A stretch of DNA of 64,000 nt. It comes from Henckelia pumila (taxonomy: Eukaryota > Streptophyta > Magnoliopsida > Lamiales > Gesneriaceae). The stretch is from the NCBI RefSeq assembly GCF_033568475.1, contig NW_027331833.1, positions 5,022,001 to 5,086,000 on the forward strand, read 5' to 3'. Below, in pieces: positions 57,003 through 64,000 of the stretch. Below the pieces are notes generated by a model that made no database searches, was not told the origin of the DNA, and saw only the letters and a program-made list of their open reading frames with translations. Position 1 is the stretch's first letter, and each line of letters begins with the position of its first letter. Both the position numbers and the translations under genes were made by a program.

Positions 57003-58861
57003 TGTGAGACCTCGGTTCAACTAATCTCGGATTAAACAACAATTAAGCATACAAGATCCACGACTAAAAGTAAAAGATTTTTTTTTTTCAGAAGGGGGGT
57101 GCGCCCGGGCGGCTAAAATCTGCAGCCCGGGCGCCTCCAAAAACAGCAACCTGCTGTTGGGCTCGAAGGGGTGTGCGCCCGGGCGGCTAAAAACAGCAGC
57201 CCGAGCGCCCCCTGCTGCAGAACTTGGGAATCATCAGAAAAACAAGGAGGCTCGGCTCCAAAACTTCCAAAACGAAATCATGCATTACAACGCAACTCAA
57301 AACGTTAATACACATGCATACTCCAATACAAAGTAGTTCTAAAGTTATACAATCTCAAACTAATAGAACATGCATCAATCTAAGTTCCATAACCGATACA
57401 AAACGAGTTCGAATAAAATCTACGTTCGATTACATATTCGACTTCTAAAACAACAAGGCCTCACTCTATCAACTCTTCCGCCTAGTCACGCAATCTCTGA
57501 CTCGGTCCTGCCCCACCTATCGCCAAGTACACATACAAACAAAGACAACAGCCGGGTAATCCGGTGAGAATAATATTCCCAGTAAAAGAGACTATCATGC
57601 AATATCATAAAAACATCTCAAACAAAATGTATCATCTTACAGATATTCAAATAACAACCATGAAATTCCACAAGCATCTTTAAAACTCAATTCATATGCA
57701 TAAATACAATGCATGTCTTTAAAATCTGGGATTATCAAGTCGGATAATCAAAAGAGTTGCTGCTTTTACTTTTGGGATCCCGAGGACGAGATCACGTAAA
57801 CAACTCACCGACTCTCCCGATCGAGGTGGTGCTACGTATCTCCATCCTCTAGACTTTGGTGCGACTATAAGGAGTATGCTAGCACTAGGTGAAACGGCTA
57901 TACCCAGGCCACTCGCAATATAATCCCCAAAACATCTATCATAAAAGGGCCGTCCTGCCCGCTGCTCAAATCAATGATTTTTGGCTCAAGATGAATGCAG
58001 TGCAAACATAAATCAATCAACTAGATTCAAATAAAAGCAAATAACATGCAATCCTCAATCGATAATAAGAAATCGATAATAATATACCGGCTACAATCTT
58101 CAAGTTGCACAAAGCTGCAATCCCGCAACTCCACTAGCCTCAAATCAATCTGTACAATAAGTAATAAGGCTCGAGATTAACGTACAACTCAATCGAAGGC
58201 TTGTCTCAAACAATTCGAACCGATAGACAATCCAAAACTCAAACCGACGGCATAACGGCTATAATCTGATAAACCGGAAACGCAGACAGCATAATATCAA
58301 TCCCAACAACTCATAACAATCATCATTCAAACATTCAAACTCAAATCCAACACATATCCAAACTCACATTTTTGAAAATCCCTTCAAAAATTCATAACAA
58401 TTGCGAACGACGCTCTATTCCAAAACCGACAGAGAAAAAACGATCAGAACTCTGCCAAGATCAACATACTCGAATCTCAAACGATTCTAACGACATCCCA
58501 AAACTAAAACGTATTTGATCGTAGAAAAACTTACGATATAACGAAGCTCTTGCAGCCGTGATCGCTAATCTGCCTTCAGAAATAAATTCCAACGGACGGA
58601 TCGAACTCGGAAGGAAATCTGGAAGCTTGAAGTCACGCTTTCTCGCCTTCAATGGAGTCTAGGCGTGATGGGGAAGAGATGGAGTGAAGGAGAAAAGTCA
58701 AAGGAGCTATAAATATCTAACAAATCCAATATTTGCACTTTAGTCCCTCAAAATTCTGAAATTTGCAAAAAGGACCCTGTTCAAAATCAAGTCGGCTTTT
58801 GAACTCTGGAATCTCCGATTATCTCAAATAAAGTCGATTAAGATAAAATCAGGGCGTTACA
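57003..58861 (-). repeat. 3' LTR of the non-autonomous gypsy element
   Basis: Plus-strand start TGTGAGACCTCGG, end GGGCGTTACA. It is 1859 bp, lacking a block that is present in the other LTR at about 62592-62740. Two GC-rich inverted repeats (57101-57134 and 57175-57208) lie near its 3' end in element sense. Confidence 0.95.
57101..57208 (-). repeat. Two GC-rich hairpins near the LTR end
   Basis: GCGCCCGGGC (57101-57110) pairs with 57125-57134. GCGCCCGGGC (57175-57184) pairs with 57199-57208, with one mismatch. Both have a 14-base loop beginning 'ggctaaaa'. A short AACAGCA/TGCTGTT inverted repeat lies between them. Equivalent copies are in the other LTR at about 61643-61750. Confidence 0.8.
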
Positions 58862-58874
58862 ATTCTCCCCCTCC
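58862..58874 (-). promoter_or_regulatory. Polypurine tract of the gypsy element
   Basis: Minus-strand GGAGGGGGAGAAT directly precedes the 3' LTR (TGTAACGCC...). It primes plus-strand DNA. Confidence 0.85.
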
Positions 58875-59025
58875 AAGAAAAGATTTCGTACTCGAAATCA
58901 ACACGATTCCAACACGAACTGTGTCTCTCAAATTCTCCTTCAAGTCCGTCAATCAAAAGTCGACTCATTCTCATCAGAATAATATTCCTCTGCTCAGTCA
59001 CAATCCCATCGTCTATGGTTTCAAA

Positions 59026-59250
59026 TCAAGGCATAACATCTAAGTTCGACTCGTTTAATCTGGTTGTCCGTCGTTCTGAGGATATCGAACTGAAAAAGTT
59101 AAAATCAGACAACAAATTTTCATCGAAGTCCTTGCCGAAAGCATGAGTGCATCGAGGATCTCTGTCTAAACTGACAGACTTCGGCAAAACATGACATCTG
59201 ACGACCTTTGACAAGATCTCAATCCTCTAATCTTGAATGAAAGTCATTCT
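59026..59250 (-). pseudogene. Integrase scrap in the gypsy element
   Basis: A minus-strand frame contains 'SLDRDPRCTHAFGKDFDENL', matching the integrase core around the second catalytic Asp (SDRDPRF in chromoviruses). A neighbouring frame gives 'YPQNDGQP', equivalent to the HPQTDGQSER segment before the catalytic Glu. The rest of RT, RNase H and integrase is missing or unrecognisable between here and gag, so pol was reduced to relics. Confidence 0.65.
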
Positions 59251-60006
59251 GTACGGAATACGGTAGCAGATTCCAACAATCGGTCAATCAAATCAGATAG
59301 TAGATAAAATAAGAACAGCTCTAAACATCGGTTGCTGCATACAATTCCTCAGATAAAAATTCAAAGTCAGAAATCTCAAACAATCTAATCCTCTTTTCTG
59401 CCTCCAAATCAGCTCCAACTGTGAAAACAATTACTCCAACTCCCTAATCAAAGAAAAGATCACGGAAATCTCTTCATAAAAAAAAAAAAATAGATAACAG
59501 ATCCCCAAATCAATAAGATCGTTGCAAGCTCGAAGTTTAGATTCATACATTGAGTCTCGAGCGTCTTCAGCTGTCCCAATGTCCAGACTATAGCGCGATT
59601 CATCTGAATAAGAATACATCCCAAAATCTCGATAAGAAGAGAGCGTTGATCGGCACAAATTCCATCATTAACTCAAACAATCGAAGAAGACCCTCCAATC
59701 CAAAAGAATTCCGACATTGAAGAATAACAACAACTGCTTGATACTAATATCTGCTATACGATTCTCAAAAACTCTGAAAGATCAGCACAATTCTCATTCC
59801 AAAAGATAAGAAATCAACGATAAGAATTCCTAGTCTCAACTAATTCTTCTGAAAGGTCCGGTTAACAGAAGTTAACAACACTACTGGAGCATTCATCAAT
59901 TCGAACGATTCAACAATTTAAAAGAGGCACGTTAAACATATACAGATTCTTCAATAAGAAGGCAAGAGATTCGCCAGTATCTAACAGTCCAATAAGAATA
60001 GGAAAC
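59251..60006 (-). other. Degenerate interior between gag and integrase scrap
   Basis: Minus-strand frames here are short. Just after gag, in another frame, 'LIGLLDTGESLAFL' (near 59985-59945) carries an LDTG that could be the protease active site. The remainder, including the frame at 59431-59658, is not recognisable. Confidence 0.4.
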
Positions 60007-61242
60007 TCAATATCGAATGTTACCTGATCTGTCATTATCGGGTGCAGCCTGAGTCTGCGGATCCTCAGACAGAGCAAAAACTCGTGCATGCTGTCTGGGA
60101 GGCTGGCTTGCATACTGATTACCTTCCTGCACATTCTGTTGCTGAGGTTGGAAAGAGTGGACAGTAGGTGCTTGCTGCTGAGGCTGAGCTGTCTGTCTCG
60201 GGAAAATTCCACTCTGAGCTTGCTGAGGAACACGCTGAGGACACGTTCTCGCAAAATGCCCCACCTGGTTACAAATATGACAGCTTCCAAAAATAACTCT
60301 ACACTGATCACTGGAGTGACGACCTCCGCAGTTGGCACAAGACATGCCTGACTGTCCCGAACTCTGTCCCGATCCATAGTGCCTCGAACCACTAGAGCTC
60401 GAAGAACTGGTTCCGTGCTTCTTAAACTGCTTCCCCTTTGGGAGATAGTAATCCTTCCTATTACCTCCACTGATACCACCCTCAGAACTCGGTGGTTGGT
60501 TCTGAAACTGAAAGGATTGATTCTGGTAATGGAACGGTTGGTTTTGGTATTGAGAAGATTGTGCCTGAAATTGTCCTTGCTGCTGCTGTGGCACAAACTG
60601 ATTTCCTCTCTGTCTCCACAAACCTGCTTCAGCTCCTTTTGCGTGATTCATGGCATCCGCAAAATTATCTGGCCTAGCAGTGTTTACCAACGTGAAGATA
60701 TCAGGGTTCAAGCCATTAATGAAATGGTCGGCTTTAGCTTCCTCATCACCGGCAATTAGTAGTGCAAAATGCAACAGACTATCAAACTTGGCTACGTAAT
60801 CTTCAATGTTCAGATTCCCTTGCCTCAGATTGGCAAACTCAGCTCCCTTATCCTTACGGTACGAGATAGGGAAAAATCGCTTATAAAATTCAGATTTGAA
60901 AAGAGTCCAAGTAACTTCCGTACCTCTATTCTCCATTGCTTTCTTCGTCATGATCCACCAACTCTTAGCAACCCCACAAAGCTAATGAATGACTAACCTG
61001 ATTCGACGGTCATCTGCGTAATCGATGGAATCGAACAACTGATCGATATCATCCAACCAACTCTCACAGTCAACTGGATTTTCTGAACCCATCAACAACG
61101 GCGGATTGAACGACTGAAACCTCTTCAGCAAGGTTTCCATAGGCGTCGCTGAAGCATCCATCTCAACCGTTTTAGTACTAGCTTGCTCAGTTGTAGGAAT
61201 AACTGGCGGTGGATTCCTATTAATAACTCGTCGAGGACCCAT
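60007..61242 (-). pseudogene. gag of the non-autonomous gypsy element (one stop)
   Basis: Starts at the ATG 61240-61242 (MGPRRVINRNPPP), 300 bases inside the 5' LTR. The gag core runs through RFQSFNPPLLMGSENPVDCE, SWLDDIDQLFDSIDYADDRR and, after an in-frame TAG at 60982-60984, SWWIMTKKAMENRGTEVTWT, FKSEFYKRFFPISYRKDKGA, EFANLRQGNLNIEDYVAKFD. Both halves are in the same phase, so a single base change made the stop. A Gln/Ser-rich linker leads to two zinc knuckles, CANCGGRHSSDQC and CHICNQVGHFARTC, that bind RNA. A Gln/Pro-rich tail ends at 60007. The gag type resembles that of chromovirus-like Ty3/gypsy elements. Confidence 0.88.
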
Positions 61243-61527
61243 CTGATAATCAAAGGTTAGGACACAAGATATCTCAATCGCTGCAATTCGGTGCCCTTGC
61301 AACCTCTCAGAATTTCGAATACAGGTGAAATACAGTTCATATCTCAAATAATTCATGCTTCATATTTCAAATCACAAAATCATGTAACTCAAATAATTCT
61401 CAACAATAAAGCATGCTCGCATGGTATTTAAATAAATCAATTTAAATAACTCAATCACATGCGATAATCAATTCATGCGGACTCGATCTACCCCGCTCAC
61501 TTCTAAATTCTGTCCAAGAATCTTATC

Positions 61528-61539
61528 GCTCTGATACCA
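61528..61539 (-). promoter_or_regulatory. Primer-binding site, initiator tRNA-Met type
   Basis: Minus-strand TGGTATCAGAGC lies five bases inside the 5' LTR. It is the standard plant site complementary to initiator tRNA-Met. Confidence 0.92.
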
Positions 61540-61544
61540 CTTAA

Positions 61545-63551
61545 TGTGAGACCTCGGTTCAACTAATCTCGGATTAAACAACAATTAAGCATACAAGATC
61601 CACGACTAAAAGTAAAATAATTTTTTTTTTCAGAAGGGGGGTGCGCCTGGGCGGCTAAAAACTGCAGCCCGGGCGCCTCCAAAAACAGCAACCTGCTGTT
61701 GGGCTCGAAGGGGTGTGCGCCCGGGCGGCTAAAAACAGCAGCCCGAGCGCCCCCTACTGCAGAACTTGGGAATCATCAGACAAACAAGGAGGCTCGGCTC
61801 CAAAACTTCCAAAACGAAATCATGCATTACAACGCAACTCAAAACGTTAATACACATGCATACTCCAATATAAAGTAGTTCTAAAGTTATACAATCTCAA
61901 ACTAATAGAACATGCATCAATCTAAGTTCCATAACCGATACAAAACGAGTTCGAATAAAATCTACGTTCGATTACATATTCGACTTCTAAAACAACAAGG
62001 CCTCACTCTATCAACTCTTTCGCCTAGTCACGCAATCTCTGACTCGGTCCTGCCCCACCTGTCGCCAAGTACACATACAAACAAAGATAACAGCCGGGTA
62101 ATCCGGTGAGAATAATATTCCCAGTAAAAGAGACTATCATGCAATATCATAAAAACATCTCAAACAAAATGTATCATCTTACAGATATTCAAATAACAAC
62201 CATGCAATTCCACAAGCATCTTTAAAACTCAATTCATATGCATAAATGCAATGCATGTCTTTAAAATCTGGGATTATCAAGTCGGATAATCAAAAGAGTT
62301 GCTGCTTTTACTTTTGGGATCCCGAGGATGAGATCACGTAAATAACTCACCGACTCTCCCGATCGAGGTGGTGCTACGTATCTCCATCCTCTAGACTTTG
62401 GTGCGACTATAAGGAGTATGCTAGCACTAGGTGAAACGGCTACACCCAGGCCACTCGCAATATAATCTCCAAAACGTCTATCATAAAAGGGCCGTCCTGC
62501 CCGCTGCTCAAATCAATGATTTTTGGCTCAAGATGAATGCAATGCAAACATAACTCAATCAACTAGATTCAAATAAAAGCAAATAACATGCAAGTATGTG
62601 ATTCTTCGGAACACTCGAATCAAGTCGGATTCGAGTCACACGTTCCATTCCAATCTAAGTCATCTTATACCTCTTTCAACAACGTCGATGCTCCAAAACC
62701 TGGAAACAACAACGATTCCTCAATCAAGATTCAATCAAACTTCCTCAATCGATAATAAGAAATCGATAATAATATACCGGCTACAATCTCCAAGTTGCAC
62801 AAAACTGCAATCCCGCAACTCCACTAGCCTCAAATCAATCTGTACAATAAGTAATAAGGCTCGAGATTAACGTACAACTCAATCGAAGGCTTGTCTCAAA
62901 CAATTCGAACCGATAGACAATCCAAAACTCAAACCGACGGCATAACGGCTATAATCTGATAAACCGGAAACGCAGACAGCATAATATCAATCCCAACAAC
63001 TCATAACAATCATCATTCAAACATTCAAACTCAAATCCAACACATATCCAAACTCACATTTTTGAAAATCCCTTCAAAAATTCATAACAATTGCGAACGA
63101 CGCTCTATTTCAAAACCGACAGAGAAAAAACGATCAGAACTCTGCCAAGATCAACATACTCGAATCTCAAACGATTCTAACGACATCCCAAAACTAGAAT
63201 GTATTTGATCGTAGAAAAACTTACGATATAATGAAGCTCTCGCAGCCGTGATCGCTAATCTGCCTTTAGAAATAAATTCCAACGGACGGATCGAGCTCGG
63301 AAGGAAATCTGGAAGCTTGAAGTCACGCTTTCTCGCCTTCAATGGAGTCTAGGCGTGTTGGGGAAGAGATGGAGTGAAGGAGAAAATTCAAAGGAGCTAT
63401 AAATATCTAACAAATCCAATATTTGCACTTTAGTCCCTTAAAATTCTGAAATTTGCAAAAAGGACCCTGATCAAAATCAAGTCGGCTCTTGAACTCTGGA
63501 ATCTCCGATTATCTCAAATAAAGTCGATTAAGATAAAATCGGGGCGTTACA
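61545..63551 (-). repeat. 5' LTR of the non-autonomous gypsy element
   Basis: 2007 bp, TGTGAGACC... to ...GGGGCGTTACA on the plus strand. It is next to the primer-binding site, so it is the promoter LTR for the minus-strand gag. It contains the 148-bp block at about 62592-62740 missing from the other copy. Confidence 0.95.
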
Positions 63552-64000
63552 ACTGATGAGAGTTCTTCGACCCACTTACCTCTGGCTGTGTCCAGTCGTG
63601 TTTTGAGAGCTTGAACTATTGTTTGGTTGGTAACTTCCACCTGTCCATTCCCTTTCGGGTACGCTACAGATGTGAAAACTTGCTCGATCTTCATTTCTTG
63701 ATACCATGCTCGGACTTTAGATCCACAGAACTGTCTCCCATTGTCTGACACCAACCTGCGCGGGATCCCGAAACGGCACACTAAATTTTTTCACATAAAA
63801 TTGAGCACTTCTTTTTCTGTAATTTTAGCTAGAGGCTCAATCTCTACCCATTTAGAAAAATAATCAACTGCAACTAGCAAGAACTTCCTTTGTCCCGTGC
63901 TGATGGGAATGGCCCAACAATATCCATCCCCCACTGATCAAAAGGACAGGCAGCCACAACTGCCTTCATGTATTCTGCGGGTCTCCACTGTAAGTTAGCA
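63552..64000 (-). pseudogene. Tat integrase catalytic core, N-terminal side
   Basis: From the window edge the minus strand reads a 'VVAACPFDQWGMDIVGPFPI'-like segment with the first catalytic Asp, then 'FLLVAVDYFSKWVEIEPLAK'. After a frameshift near 63790 come CRFGIPRRLVSDNGRQF (second Asp), VAYPKGNGQVEVTNQTIVQA (Glu) and RLDTARGKWVEELSSV. There the frame is cut by the insertion at 63551. It is continued at 57002. Function in life was insertion of the element's DNA. Confidence 0.88.

Larger units (their letters stand above)
57003..63551 (-). mobile_element. Full-length non-autonomous gypsy element (gag plus pol scraps)
   Basis: LTRs at 57003-58861 and 61545-63551, a perfect target duplication ACTGA at 56998-57002 and 63552-63556, a primer-binding site at 61528-61539 and a polypurine tract at 58862-58874 define a complete insertion. 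The internal part is only 2.68 kb: gag with one stop and a degenerate remainder. LTRs differ by roughly 35-40 substitutions over 1.86 kb (hand count, about 2%), plus a 148-bp block missing from the left LTR. An element with such a small, dead interior must have moved using another element's enzymes. Confidence 0.93.
51547..64000 (-). mobile_element. Second Tat-lineage Ty3/gypsy element, right part off window
   Basis: On the minus strand it reads integrase (from 64000, split by an insertion at 57003-63551), pol tail, minisatellite, an antisense extra gene, polypurine tract and 3' LTR (about 51547-52170). Its gag, protease, RT and 5' LTR would lie beyond 64000. Besides the gag-only gypsy element it carries a hAT MITE at 55960-56552. 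It is better preserved than the relic at 1478-8190. Confidence 0.8.

Noticed and set aside
59431..59658. Frame with 'KLRACNDLIDLG' resembling the integrase segment LEDMLRAC
   Set aside because: Its order relative to the DRDPR segment is wrong for integrase and the similarity is short; treated as chance.

Overview
This is nuclear DNA of a flowering plant, most likely a eudicot. The evidence is the plant LTR-retrotransposon lineages (Athila, Tat, a chromovirus-like family), plant MITEs, an FAR1-type Mutator-like element and one plant-specific gene with a short AT-rich intron. The species cannot be named from the sequence. Almost everything is transposon; the one ordinary host gene is a membrane-associated kinase regulator (MAKR-like) gene at 42704-43626 (+).

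Layout. 1-883: truncated gypsy LTR. 1478-8190: relic of a Tat-type Ty3/gypsy element on the minus strand (tandem repeats, integrase, RNase H, RT, protease, gag, primer-binding site, LTR). Its LTR was later hit by a hAT MITE (7025-7774), a young Athila element (8191-19147, target duplication TATAG), a copia-like solo LTR (19207-19686) and another hAT MITE (19736-20195). The Athila carries gag-pro-pol with one frameshift and two nonsense codons. Behind integrase it has an intact 183-codon ORF whose basic motif plus four-cysteine cluster resembles the cysteine-rich nucleic-acid-binding protein of carlaviruses.

21958-31362: a palindromic element, then a 6.1-kb Mutator-like element (22762-28902, 9-bp target duplication). 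It holds a decayed FAR1-type transposase gene without its catalytic core (+), a captured receptor-kinase fragment (-), and an open two-exon gene (-) for a 120-residue protein with an RNase H1 N-terminal (viroplasmin-like) domain. 31363-42520: two 1.48-kb long-inverted-repeat elements, several MITEs with clear target duplications, and a tandem segmental duplication whose copies carry reciprocal insertions. The duplication ends about 180 bp upstream of the MAKR gene.

43627-51400: intergenic DNA with MITEs, a 2-kb solo LTR with three hairpins near its end, a hAT transposase relic and an isolated 26-bp-stem hairpin. 51547-64000: a second Tat-type element (minus strand, running off the right edge) with a 3' LTR, an antisense intron-containing extra gene (+), a 59-bp minisatellite and a pol tail. 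Its integrase is split by a full-length non-autonomous gypsy element (57003-63551, target duplication ACTGA) that keeps gag but only scraps of pol.

The nesting gives a relative history. The Tat elements are oldest. The gag-only element (LTRs roughly 2% apart by hand count) and the Athila (roughly 1.3%) are recent. Assignments come from recognising motifs by eye; no database search was run.
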